Source of the DNA: Candidatus Alloscillospira gallinarum
GTDB lineage: Bacteria; Bacillota; Clostridia; Oscillospirales; Oscillospiraceae
Assembly: GCA_904420055.1 (NCBI GenBank)
Contig: CAJFTV010000038.1
Span: forward strand, 1-8,848
Direction of reading: 5' to 3'
Length of the DNA: 8,848 nt
Shown: positions 1-6,238 of the stretch, in pieces
Layout: the number at the start of each line of letters is the position of its first letter
Position numbering within the stretch: the stretch's first letter is position 1
Translations under genes and position numbers: made by a program
Notes under the pieces: generated by a model
The model's database searches: none
What the model was told of the DNA's origin: nothing
What the model saw: the letters and a program-made list of their open reading frames with translations, nothing else

Positions 1-881
1 AGATCAGGCATAATCTCCGGCACAGGGTTTGCCATCGGGAAGATTATCGGGTCTTTCGCCATGGAGCGTATCATATCCTGAGTGAGAGTTCCCGGCGCGG
101 ACACGCCTATAAACACGTCAGCCCCCTTTATGACTTCCGCCAGCGTGCCGGAGAGCTTTTCGCTGTTTGTAATGGCGGCAATCTCCTCCTTGGCCGGGTT
201 TAAATCCTCCCGTCCCTGATAAATCGCGCCCTTTCTGTCGCACATTATTACATTTTTAAGTCCCATGGATATGAGGAGCTTAATTATGGCGATGCCCGCC
301 GCTCCCGCTCCCGAGGTCACAACTTTAATCTCATTTATATCCCTGCCGGTAAACTTTAAAGCGTTAATAAGCGCTGCCAGTACCACAACCGCCGTGCCGT
401 GCTGGTCGTCATGGAAAATAGGAATATTGCACCGCTCCTTGAGCTTTTTCTCAATTTCAAAGCACCTTGGTGCGGAAATGTCCTCAAGGTTTACTCCCCC
501 AAAGCTGCCGGACAAAAGGGCAATGGTGTTTACAATCTCGTCCACGTCCCTGGACTTTACACACAGCGGCACGGCGTCCACCCCGCCGAAGGCCTTAAAC
601 AGAACGCACTTTCCCTCCATTACCGGCATTCCCGCCTCCGGGCCAATGTCTCCGAGCCCCAGAACAGCCGTGCCGTCGGTCACAACGGCCACAAGGTTTC
701 CGCGACCTGTGTACACCCAGGAATTCTCTATATCCTTCTGTATCTCAAGACACGGCGCGGCGACGCCGGGAGTGTATGCCAGCGACAGGTCGTCTTTTGT
801 CTTTATCTCCATCTTTGGAACGTAGTCAATCTTGCCGGCCCATTGGCGGTGCAGCCTGAGCGCCTCTTTTGCGTAATCCAT
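1..881 (-). CDS. NAD(P)-dependent malic enzyme, short bacterial type (C-terminus outside the window)
   Basis: Cytoplasmic malic enzyme, which oxidatively decarboxylates L-malate to pyruvate and CO2 with reduction of NAD(P). The frame is open from ATG at 881-879 to the window edge, giving 293 residues; the short family form is usually about 380-410, so roughly a quarter is missing. Visible motifs in order: LAYTPGV with the conserved Tyr36; VVTDGTAVLGLGDIGPEAG at 67-84; MEGK with candidate catalytic Lys91; KAFGGVDAVP at 96-105; the metal-binding acidic pair Glu133-Asp134 in NLEDISAPRCFEIE; FHDDQHGTA with Asp158-Asp159; and a dinucleotide-binding loop SGAGAAG at 190-196. Asp215 (MCDRKG) at the end of the second Rossmann strand would favour NAD over NADP, but this is inference. 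A GGAGGG ribosome binding site lies 6 bases before the ATG. It runs in the same direction as spoIID, but has its own promoter and no visible terminator between them. Identification is firm; cofactor choice is not. Confidence 0.95.
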   Translation of the reverse strand, partial: MDYAKEALRLHRQWAGKIDYVPKMEIKTKDDLSLAYTPGVAAPCLEIQKDIENSWVYTGRGNLVAVVTDGTAVLGLGDIGPEAGMPVMEGKCVLFKAFGGVDAVPLCVKSRDVDEIVNTIALLSGSFGGVNLEDISAPRCFEIEKKLKERCNIPIFHDDQHGTAVVVLAALINALKFTGRDINEIKVVTSGAGAAGIAIIKLLISMGLKNVIMCDRKGAIYQGREDLNPAKEEIAAITNSEKLSGTLAEVIKGADVFIGVSAPGTLTQDMIRSMAKDPIIFPMANPVPEIMPD

Positions 882-955
882 GTGCTTTCCCTCCACGTAA
901 ATCTCTAAAACATACCTGCACTACGCCGATATGCCTCTTATCCTAAAGCAGTTAC

Positions 956-984
956 ATTATATGACACCAGCGTTTTAAACACAA
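956..984 (-). promoter_or_regulatory. Sigma-A-type promoter of the malic enzyme gene
   Basis: On the minus strand a perfect TATAAT (956-961) lies 17 bases from TTGTGT (979-984), a -35 box matching 3 of 6 consensus bases. The predicted leader is about 65-70 nt before the GGAGGG ribosome binding site. I see no riboswitch or attenuator fold in the leader. The -10 box and spacing are good; the -35 is weak, so expression may depend on an activator or be modest. Confidence 0.6.
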
Positions 985-994
985 GTGATAATTC

Positions 995-2017
995 CTATTC
1001 TTCCAGATTTGCAAAGCCAACACCGGTATAATACCATGTGAGTATGTCCCTGTAGCCGCTCCCCTCCTGGGCCATCGTATTTGCCCCGTATTGGCTCATT
1101 CCCACGCCGTGGCCATATCCGGTAGATGTAAAGGTTATGCCGCTGTCCCCCACCTGTATCGTCACGGCTGTTGACCGCAGGGAAAACATTGACCTTAACT
1201 GTGTGCCCTTTATTGTCACTCCCCCCACATTCAGGGTGTCTATTCTGCCGCTGTCAGTGTAGACGATATCCGTAATCCACGCGTTTTTATCCTCCGGTAA
1301 AACAGTCTCCGGACAATTCTCTTTAACCGTACTCTCAAACTCCTCAAAGGACACGGTTACGTCAGAAACGTAATTTGTAACCTGACTCTCGTCCTCCGGT
1401 GACTGTACGCTCACAAGGTACGGTACACTGCCGCCCCAGACATCGGCGCTGTTTTCCGTTGCCCCCGCCGACGACGAGTGAAAAACCGCCAAGACAGGCT
1501 CGTCCTCATATACCATGTACTCTCCCCGGGTATCATCTACAGCCTGGGCTATCTTTGCCCTGTTTTCCTCATAGCTGTCGCCCCAGCGCTCTGTGAGCTT
1601 TTCCGGAGATGAGTATGCCTTGCAGCAGTTATAGTCCGTACAGACGTCCGCGTCGGGGTGGTTTTGGGAGGGCTGAACCCACATCTTATATAATGTGTAT
1701 GTCCTTGCGGCAACAGCCTGGGCCTTCAGCGCCTCAAGCTCAAAGCTCGCCGGCATCTCGGCGGCAACAACACCCTTCAGATATTCCTCCAGGTCCATGG
1801 GCACGATACTTCCGTCCTCCATAAGCACGTCCACCGTAACCGGCGACGGGTTCGCCTCCGGCTGGGACTGCCCTTCACCCGACGGCTCATTTGCCGTATT
1901 CTCATTTTCCCCGGAAGAAATATCTTCTCCCGCTTCTCCCGACGGTCTTAAAACTACAAACGGCAGAGCTATCGCAAATGCCGCCAAAAGCACCGCCACT
2001 ATTACAGTAGCTTTCAT
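995..2017 (-). CDS. spoIID: SpoIID/LytB-family spore peptidoglycan lytic transglycosylase
   Basis: 340 residues. SpoIID is a membrane-anchored lytic transglycosylase that works with SpoIIP and SpoIIM to thin septal peptidoglycan and drive engulfment of the forespore. A hydrophobic segment at about 3-23 is the anchor or signal. It is followed by a Gly/Ser/Glu/Pro-rich linker (25-60) and the SpoIID domain (61-335). The core motif EYLKGVVAAEMPASFELEAL contains Glu87, which by position corresponds to the catalytic glutamate known from Bacillus SpoIID (Glu88). Further motifs are LKAQAVAARTY (97-107), a His/Cys cluster H120...C126...C131-C132, and GYGHGVGMSQYGA near the C-terminus (300-311). Start: ATG at 2017-2015 with GGAGGT 5 bases upstream. 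A LytB-like homologue that is not the sporulation SpoIID cannot be excluded, because spoIIIR or spoIIQ-type neighbours are absent. Sporulation sigma-E control would be expected, but no convincing sigma-E promoter is visible. Confidence 0.88.
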   Translation of the reverse strand: MKATVIVAVLLAAFAIALPFVVLRPSGEAGEDISSGENENTANEPSGEGQSQPEANPSPVTVDVLMEDGSIVPMDLEEYLKGVVAAEMPASFELEALKAQAVAARTYTLYKMWVQPSQNHPDADVCTDYNCCKAYSSPEKLTERWGDSYEENRAKIAQAVDDTRGEYMVYEDEPVLAVFHSSSAGATENSADVWGGSVPYLVSVQSPEDESQVTNYVSDVTVSFEEFESTVKENCPETVLPEDKNAWITDIVYTDSGRIDTLNVGGVTIKGTQLRSMFSLRSTAVTIQVGDSGITFTSTGYGHGVGMSQYGANTMAQEGSGYRDILTWYYTGVGFANLEE

Positions 2018-2036
2018 ATGTACCTCCAGATTCTCA

Positions 2037-2065
2037 TTGACGTGACATGAGATATGTTGTAATAT
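2037..2065 (+). promoter_or_regulatory. Sigma-A-type promoter of the membrane protein gene
   Basis: TTGACG (2037-2042, 5 of 6 consensus bases) lies 17 bases from TAATAT (2060-2065, 4 of 6). Predicted transcription starts near 2072, leaving a leader of about 44 nt before the ATG at 2116. The -10 box overlaps a palindrome (2061-2075) made of AATATGT and ACATATT arms, so a regulator bound there would block this promoter. Confidence 0.5.
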
Positions 2066-2075
2066 GTAACATATT
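2061..2075. promoter_or_regulatory. Palindrome in the divergent intergenic region, possible operator
   Basis: AATATGT, one central base, ACATATT: perfect 7-bp arms. It lies between spoIID and the divergent membrane protein gene, over the -10 box of the latter. The last seven bases of the same stretch (ACATATT) recur as a half-site in front of the S41 protease gene at 4165-4184. The sequence is AT-rich, so chance is a real alternative. Confidence 0.3.
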
Positions 2076-2115
2076 ATGTAACTCGATATAAATCTATTCG
2101 GACAGGTATTTATTT

Positions 2116-2895
2116 ATGCAGAAAAAAACTATCTGGCCCGTGCCGTCAGCGCTCGTACTCGGCATAATGGGCTTTTTACTACGCTTTTTACATTTTAACA
2201 CAGGTTACGACGAAAAGGGTCTGCCTGTGAACGGTTTTTTCACACTTTCCCTGACAATTTTCGCCGCGGCAGTAACACTGCTGTTTTTAGTATCTTCCCT
2301 TGTCATGGGAAAGCGGTTCAACAGTATCGCAGACTTTGGAGACGCCTTTGCCCCGGGAAAGCACAGGGGCATATACAGCGTCCTAACCGCACTTTCGGCG
2401 GTTTTGGCTCTAATCGGATGCATTATGTTTTTTGCGGGCAATTCCGGCAGTTTAACGCCCGTACTAAAGGCACTTTTTATCGCCTTGACGGCACTCACTT
2501 TCCTCGCCATGGTATTTTACGCATTATACGCAAAATCCGGCGGATTTCCCCGGTGGCTTGGGTATTTGGGTATTGCGCCGGCACTTCTGTGGTGCTTTTT
2601 CCTCATTTACCAGTATATTGCAAACGCGTCAAATCCCACGGTAACGGAATACTCCTTTGAATGCATAGCCTTCGCCGCGGGCGCGCTGTTTTCACTCTCT
2701 GCCGCAGGCTATATTTTCCGCAAACGGCAGCCAAAGGCCACAATGTTTTCCGGACTTATGTTAACTTCATTTCCCATCATGGCCGCGGCCACTCCAGGTA
2801 CGCCGGCAGCTTACTACTTTATATTCGGCTCACAGCTCATATTTGCCGCAGTGAGCACCTGGGGCTTTACCGCTTTTCCCAGAAAAAAGGATTAA
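2116..2895 (+). CDS. Polytopic membrane protein of unknown function
   Basis: 259 residues; I do not recognise the family. It is very hydrophobic, with about eight predicted membrane segments at roughly 9-27, 41-63, 87-107, 114-138, 146-168, 181-201, 209-225 and 232-253. The positively charged tails (QKK near the N-terminus, PRKKD at the C-terminus) and the even helix number would put both ends in the cytoplasm by the positive-inside rule. No transport, enzyme or binding motif is visible, and there is no conserved charged residue deep in a helix to suggest a catalytic role. The start ATG at 2116 has only a weak ribosome binding site (GGACAGG about 10 bases upstream), which suggests low expression. 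The gene is a lone unit: divergent from spoIID, with its own promoter, and ended by a bidirectional terminator shared with the S41 protease gene. A sporulation link is only suggested by the shared intergenic region. Confidence 0.8.
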   Translation: MQKKTIWPVPSALVLGIMGFLLRFLHFNTGYDEKGLPVNGFFTLSLTIFAAAVTLLFLVSSLVMGKRFNSIADFGDAFAPGKHRGIYSVLTALSAVLALIGCIMFFAGNSGSLTPVLKALFIALTALTFLAMVFYALYAKSGGFPRWLGYLGIAPALLWCFFLIYQYIANASNPTVTEYSFECIAFAAGALFSLSAAGYIFRKRQPKATMFSGLMLTSFPIMAAATPGTPAAYYFIFGSQLIFAAVSTWGFTAFPRKKD

Positions 2896-2902
2896 AATAA
2901 AG

Positions 2903-2932
2903 TCTCCGGCCACATGGCCGGAGATTTATTTT
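2903..2932. terminator. Bidirectional rho-independent terminator
   Basis: Arms TCTCCGGCCA (2903-2912) and TGGCCGGAGA (2915-2924) form a GC-rich hairpin; in practice this is 9 bp with a 4-base ACAT loop. On the plus strand it is followed by TTTATTTTT, on the minus strand by CTTTATTTT. It therefore can end both the membrane protein transcript (stop at 2895) and the convergent S41 protease transcript (stop at 2932). Confidence 0.9.
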
Positions 2933-4113
2933 TACTTAACGCTCTCAAGCGCCGCCTGCAGCTGGGAGTCCTCCTCATGGGTGAGGGTACCCAAATACAC
3001 GCCCACGTATTCCTCGTCGGAAATATCCACCGGCACATCGGGAGTAATTCCCACACCTGCAAGGCAAGTGCCGTCCGGAGTAAAATACTTCATGGTAGAG
3101 AGGTTTACAGCTGAGCCGTCAGAAAGGTAAAACACCTGCTGGGAGTACCCCTTGCCGGTTGTCTGCTGTCCCACCACTGTGGCGCGCCCGAACTCCCGCA
3201 GCGTCTCTGCAAAGTACTCGGCCGCACTGTAAGTGCTGTCATTCACAAGCACCGCTATCGGCACATCAATACATTCTGCGTCCGACTCCTCGGTGTAGCG
3301 CTGGCCGTTTATGTCCTCGGTCACAAATATTGTCCCCTCCGGCAGGAGGTAATCCAGCGCCTTCAGCAGTTCATCTAAATACCCGCCGCCGTTAAAGCGC
3401 ACGTCGTATACTATGCTCTCTGCTCCGCTGTCAAGGAGTGAATTTGTAGTCTCAATTATCTCATCTCCGGCTCCACGGTGGAAATTTGATATTTTTACGT
3501 AACCGACGCCGTCAATGACCTCTCCGGACACGGCCTCTGTCTCTATTACACGGCGCTCAGCGTCCACGGTTTTCTCACTGCCGTCAGCTTTTACAAGCGT
3601 GAGGCTCACCGTCGTGCCGCTGTCTCCGAGAATCAGGTTCTTCACCTCGTCCAGAGTAATATTGAGGACATCTGTGCCGTCAACGGCCTTTATCATGTCC
3701 CCGGCCTCCACTCCGGCGGCCTGGGCCCCGCTGTCCGGTGTAACCGCAGTTACCCTGACATACTCCCCCTCGGCCTTTGTGACGGTGACGCCTATGCCCA
3801 CATAGCTGTTTGTCATGGTGTCTACATAGTCCAGATATTCCTCAGCCGTCATGTAGTAGCTCCACTGGTCTCCAATGGCGTCCACCATGGCCGCGGCCAC
3901 GGCGTCGTCAAATGTGTCCGCATCATATTCGCCTATATAATAATTGTCGAGAATGCTTGCCACCTCTACAAGCTTTGAATGCCTTTCGGAAAAACCAATC
4001 GTCCTTGCATACCTGCTGCAAAAAAACAAATATCCCACAAAAAACATTATCACCGCTATAATAAAGGCAATGACGCCAAAAAATATATATTGCTTTCTTC
4101 CCCTGTTTTCCAA
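2932..4113 (-). CDS. S41-family carboxy-terminal processing protease with PDZ domain (CtpA-like)
   Basis: 393 residues from a TTG start at 4113-4111; GGAG lies 9 bases upstream and a TATAAT box just beyond. The frame stays open upstream to 4389, but that extension passes through the promoter region and is not protein-like. Order: a cytoplasmic tail of 9 residues, one membrane anchor (about 10-32), a helical region (45-100), a PDZ domain (about 103-180, starting SYVGIGVTV), then the S41 catalytic core (about 200-365). The Ser-Lys dyad is assigned as Ser296 in NDSTYSAAEYF and Lys321 in QTTGKGYSQQ, with the supporting YDVRFNGGGYLDE strand at 236-248; many family members have Pro where this has Gly (NPGG versus NGGG). 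C-terminal processing proteases act outside the cytoplasm on unstructured C-termini; in spore formers, relatives such as CtpB cleave SpoIVFA to control sigma-K. No spoIVF gene is visible here, so the substrate is unknown. Confidence 0.93.
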   Translation of the reverse strand: MENRGRKQYIFFGVIAFIIAVIMFFVGYLFFCSRYARTIGFSERHSKLVEVASILDNYYIGEYDADTFDDAVAAAMVDAIGDQWSYYMTAEEYLDYVDTMTNSYVGIGVTVTKAEGEYVRVTAVTPDSGAQAAGVEAGDMIKAVDGTDVLNITLDEVKNLILGDSGTTVSLTLVKADGSEKTVDAERRVIETEAVSGEVIDGVGYVKISNFHRGAGDEIIETTNSLLDSGAESIVYDVRFNGGGYLDELLKALDYLLPEGTIFVTEDINGQRYTEESDAECIDVPIAVLVNDSTYSAAEYFAETLREFGRATVVGQQTTGKGYSQQVFYLSDGSAVNLSTMKYFTPDGTCLAGVGITPDVPVDISDEEYVGVYLGTLTHEEDSQLQAALESVK

Positions 4114-4135
4114 ATGTATACACTCCAATCCGGGA

Positions 4136-4164
4136 ATTATATAACTACCATATTGAGTTATTAA
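4136..4164 (-). promoter_or_regulatory. Promoter of the S41 protease gene
   Basis: On the minus strand a perfect TATAAT (4136-4141) lies 17 bases from a poor -35 box, TTAATA (4159-4164). The predicted start is about 16 nt before the TTG codon, so the leader is just long enough to hold the GGAG ribosome binding site. The short leader supports the TTG start over any upstream one. Confidence 0.5.
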
Positions 4165-4184
4165 ACATATTATCACAAATATGT
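4165..4184. promoter_or_regulatory. Inverted repeat upstream of the S41 protease promoter
   Basis: ACATATT (4165-4171), six bases, then AATATGT (4178-4184). The arms are perfect and abut the proposed -35 box of the protease gene. The same heptamers form the palindrome at 2061-2075, with the arms in the opposite order. A common regulator is possible; an AT-rich coincidence is equally possible. Confidence 0.25.
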
Positions 4185-4232
4185 GCCGGGAAAAAGAAAA
4201 GGTAAAAAATATTTTGTAAACATTTTTCCCTC

Positions 4233-4256
4233 CTGTTGCACACATACGTGCAACAG
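4233..4256. promoter_or_regulatory. Perfect 9-bp inverted repeat upstream of the small membrane protein gene
   Basis: CTGTTGCAC (4233-4241), loop ACATAC, GTGCAACAG (4248-4256). There is no T-run on either side, so it is not a standard terminator. It sits about 50 bases before the GTG start at 4307 and could be an operator or a leader hairpin. A weak candidate promoter (GCAACA at 4250-4255, TATTTT at 4273-4278, 17-base spacer) would use its right arm as the -35 box; I do not rely on that promoter. Confidence 0.35.
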
Positions 4257-4306
4257 CTTCCCCCTTTCCCCCTATTTTAAAGAGACAAGCGAGAGGAGGA
4301 ATTTTC

Positions 4307-4543
4307 GTGAGCACCGAAATTTTAGTGGCTCTCCTGTCCCTTGCCGGGACGCTTGCGGGTTCTTTTGCCGGGATTTTAGTAGCAAACAAGCTTGTGAATT
4401 ACCGGCTTATGGAGCTGGAGCGCAAAGTCGAAAAGCTGGCCGCCCTGTCTGAGCGCACGGCGCTTGCCGAGCAGGAGATACGCCTGCTGTCTGAGGACAT
4501 GCGTGAAATTAAGGCGTATTACCATCTCCCCGGGCCGCAGTAA
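4307..4543 (+). CDS. Small single-pass membrane protein with glycine zipper and coiled coil (holin-like, function unknown)
   Basis: 78 residues from a GTG start with a strong AGGAGG site 8 bases upstream. Residues 4-26 form one hydrophobic helix carrying a GxxxGxxxG pattern at Gly14, Gly18 and Gly22, a motif that packs membrane helices tightly. Residues 33-70 are charged, with heptad-like leucines and alternating Glu/Lys (MELERKVEKLAALSER), and likely form a coiled coil in the cytoplasm. Short proteins of this build (membrane helix first, then coiled coil) occur in phage lysis modules and in clostridial chromosomes. XhlA-type proteins have the reverse order. No endolysin or other phage gene lies nearby, so holin function is only a possibility. 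The product is probably an oligomer in the membrane. It is followed at once by a short hairpin terminator and is probably monocistronic. Confidence 0.75.
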   Translation: MSTEILVALLSLAGTLAGSFAGILVANKLVNYRLMELERKVEKLAALSERTALAEQEIRLLSEDMREIKAYYHLPGPQ

Positions 4544-4557
4544 GCCGGCGGCTTTTT
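4534..4557 (+). terminator. Short rho-independent terminator after the small membrane protein gene
   Basis: GCCGC (4534-4538) can pair with GCGGC (4548-4552), or alternatively AAGCC (4542-4546) with GGCTT (4550-4554); both end in the T-run at 4553-4557. The hairpin overlaps the stop codon of the small gene. The stems are short, so termination may be partial, allowing some read-through into the sigma factor gene, for which I find no convincing promoter. Confidence 0.45.
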
Positions 4558-4673
4558 GTACCGGCAAGGGCTTCAGACGCTGAAAAATAATTTACTATTT
4601 ATATGTTAGTTTTTTGTATCTCAGCCGTTTAATAAGTGAAAGGCTGGCAGCCAAAAGAGAAAGGAGACAACAC

Positions 4674-5183
4674 ATGGACAACGGTGCAAGTAGCTACCGC
4701 CGTTTCCTTGACGGTGATGACAGCGCACTTACCCAGATTGTAGCCGACTACAAGGACGGCCTGATTCTGTATATAAACGGCTATGTCAGAAATCTCCATA
4801 CGGCTGAGGAGCTTATGGAGGAGACATTTTTCCGCATAATTGTAAAAAGGCCCCGCTTTTTTGCCAAATATTCCTTTAAAACCTGGCTCTATACAATTGC
4901 CAGGAATATCGCAGTCGACTATATCAGGAAAAATTCCCGGCTTCTCCCGCTTTCAGATTGTGAATTTGACGCAGCTTCGGACGAAGAAGCTCCCCTTGCC
5001 CAGCTTATCCGAGAAGAGCGGAAAATCGCCGTACACAGGGCGCTTCAGAAGCTGAAGCCGGAATACCGGGACGCACTTTTTCTGACATATTTTGCCCAGC
5101 TCAAAAACGCAGAAACGGCAAAGGTTATGGGAAAGAGCAAATCTCAGGTTGAAATGCTTATCTACAGGGGAAAAAGGCGCTGA
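4674..5183 (+). CDS. ECF-like sigma-70 family RNA polymerase sigma factor; frame ends early at a probable -1 frameshift site
   Basis: 169 residues as read. Start ATG at 4674 with AAAGGAG 7 bases upstream; an upstream in-frame TTG at 4614 lacks a ribosome binding site. Region 2 spans about 18-88, including AEELMEETFFRIIVKRPRF and SFKTWLYTIARNIAVDYIRK, the polymerase-binding and -10-recognition part. Residues 89-112 are an acidic linker. Region 4 spans about 115-167, with LKPEYRDALFLTYFAQL and the helix-turn-helix ETAKVMGKSKSQVEMLIYRGK. The frame then reads Arg-Arg-stop. In the -1 frame, entered after the AAA codon at 5172-5174, it continues as KALKSELEKGGFEYEEL and stops at 5227, giving 184 residues. 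That ending matches this kind of sigma factor. The slip point G GGA AAA (5168-5174) is a recognised slippery form, but loss of one A from an A-run would give the same picture. The next gene is a putative anti-sigma factor. Confidence 0.88.
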   Translation: MDNGASSYRRFLDGDDSALTQIVADYKDGLILYINGYVRNLHTAEELMEETFFRIIVKRPRFFAKYSFKTWLYTIARNIAVDYIRKNSRLLPLSDCEFDAASDEEAPLAQLIREERKIAVHRALQKLKPEYRDALFLTYFAQLKNAETAKVMGKSKSQVEMLIYRGKRR

Positions 5184-5227
5184 AGTCAGAGCTTGAAAAA
5201 GGAGGCTTTGAGTATGAAGAACTGTAA
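5166..5227 (+). other. Frameshift site and -1-frame C-terminal extension of the sigma factor
   Basis: In-frame codons read AGG GGA AAA AGG CGC TGA. Slipping back one base at G GGA AAA (5168-5174) gives AAG GCG CTG and 14 further sense codons, then TAA at 5225-5227. The extension overlaps the anti-sigma start at 5214 by 14 bases and contains that gene's AAGGAGG site (5199-5205). I find no strong downstream hairpin and no clear stimulatory Shine-Dalgarno 10-14 bases upstream, which weakens the programmed option. Confidence 0.6.
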
Positions 5228-6164
5228 CGAGATAACCCGCGACCTTCTCAAGCGGCGGGACGAGTATGCCGCAAAGCAGCGCAGGAGAAGAAAAACAGCC
5301 ATCGTGTCCGCGGCATGTTTCTGCCTTATCGCCGGCGTTGGTCTCGGCCTGTGGCGCGGCGGCGTGTTCACTCCCGGACGCGCTGTGCAGAACGAAAGCA
5401 GCCCGCCGGAAGTGCATTATGAGGGATACGCGGTTAGCATTCCGCCAATAGAGATTCCTCAATCGGAGGAAGGCGTATCTGCCGACATGATCGGTCTTGT
5501 AGTATACAGGGGCGGTATCTACACTGAGACTTCAAGATACTATGGCGATGACGCACAGGCGCTATATTCCCTTGTGGGAGAGTATCTGGGATATGCAACA
5601 GGTACCATTGACGAGTGGTCCTCTCAGGATGAGTACTCCCGCGAATTTGCCTCTACCTGCACCGGAGACGTCTATTCCGTAAACGGCTACGACACCGGCT
5701 TTCGCATATGTATGTGTCAAAATATCGAGGGCGCAAACGGAGAGCAGATCCTGTGGCTACAGTTTTATGAACGCCTAAACGGCATTGGCGTAACTTACGG
5801 CAGTGATCTATTCGGTGACAGGCTTAATATGGCCGGAAACTGGAACGAGGTGCTTTATAATTCCCACGAAAGCTGGGATAATGGGGTGAGCGCGTACATG
5901 CCGCTGCCCGGCATTACGGAAAGCGATATTGAAAGCTTTCTAAGCGCCCTCTATAGTGGAGAGTTTGAATACGTCTATGACACCGATAAAAATTTCTATG
6001 ACAGCAGTAAAACTCAGGGACATCTTCTTTTCACAATGAACGACGGTACCAAAGTTGAGCTGCGGCTCTTTGAGGGAGGATATGTGGGCTATCAGGATAT
6101 GGGCTGGTACTTTGTAAAAATGCCGGGTGAGGATTTTGACAAAGTGTTTGATGCTATAACTTAA
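5214..6164 (+). CDS. Single-pass membrane anti-sigma-factor-like protein
   Basis: 316 residues from ATG 5214, with AAGGAGG ending 8 bases upstream; a TTG at 5193 in the same frame lies before that site and is unlikely. The short N-terminal cytoplasmic part (1-27: DLLKRRDEYAAKQRRRRK) is basic, one membrane helix spans about 28-46, and the rest (50-316) should be outside the cell. The first 70 or so outer residues are Pro/Glu/Ser-rich; the remainder is rich in Tyr, Gly and Asp without a motif I can name. Gene order (sigma factor, then a membrane protein with a short basic N-terminus) is typical of clostridial sigma/anti-sigma pairs, where the cytoplasmic part holds the sigma factor and the outer part senses a signal. 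No zinc-binding anti-sigma motif (HxxxCxxC) is present, so the role rests mainly on context. Only the hairpin repeats follow it; the first clear plus-strand terminator is at 6560-6585. Confidence 0.7.
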   Translation: MKNCNEITRDLLKRRDEYAAKQRRRRKTAIVSAACFCLIAGVGLGLWRGGVFTPGRAVQNESSPPEVHYEGYAVSIPPIEIPQSEEGVSADMIGLVVYRGGIYTETSRYYGDDAQALYSLVGEYLGYATGTIDEWSSQDEYSREFASTCTGDVYSVNGYDTGFRICMCQNIEGANGEQILWLQFYERLNGIGVTYGSDLFGDRLNMAGNWNEVLYNSHESWDNGVSAYMPLPGITESDIESFLSALYSGEFEYVYDTDKNFYDSSKTQGHLLFTMNDGTKVELRLFEGGYVGYQDMGWYFVKMPGEDFDKVFDAIT

Positions 6165-6238
6165 AATTAAGAGTTTAAAAGCCTCCCTTTACTCAAGGGA
6201 GGCTATGGTACGTAATCAACACAGCTCAAACACAAAAG

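Noticed and set aside
265..908. Two plus-strand open frames over the first gene
   Set aside because: They are antisense shadows of the malic enzyme, whose minus-strand frame carries all family motifs. They have no ribosome binding sites and no protein-like composition.
2018..2080. Sigma-E promoter for spoIID on the minus strand
   Set aside because: The best candidate (ATAATATG, 13 bases, CATATCTC) matches only part of the -10 consensus CATACAnT, too weak to report as a feature.
4114..4389. Upstream extension of the S41 protease frame to an apparent start at 4389
   Set aside because: It would cover the TATAAT box, the GGAG site and the divergent small gene. The extra residues are not protease-like, and the TTG at 4113 has the right ribosome binding site.
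4544..4673. Promoter for the sigma factor gene
   Set aside because: TTTACT with TTGTAT at 17-base spacing matches poorly, and I see no ECF-type autoregulatory -35/-10 pair, so none is called.
6181..6203. Terminator directly after the anti-sigma gene
   Set aside because: The hairpin GCCTCCCTT/AAGGGAGGC has no T-run on the plus strand (TATGGTACG follows). It has TTTTAAA on the minus strand only, and no minus-strand gene needs it there.
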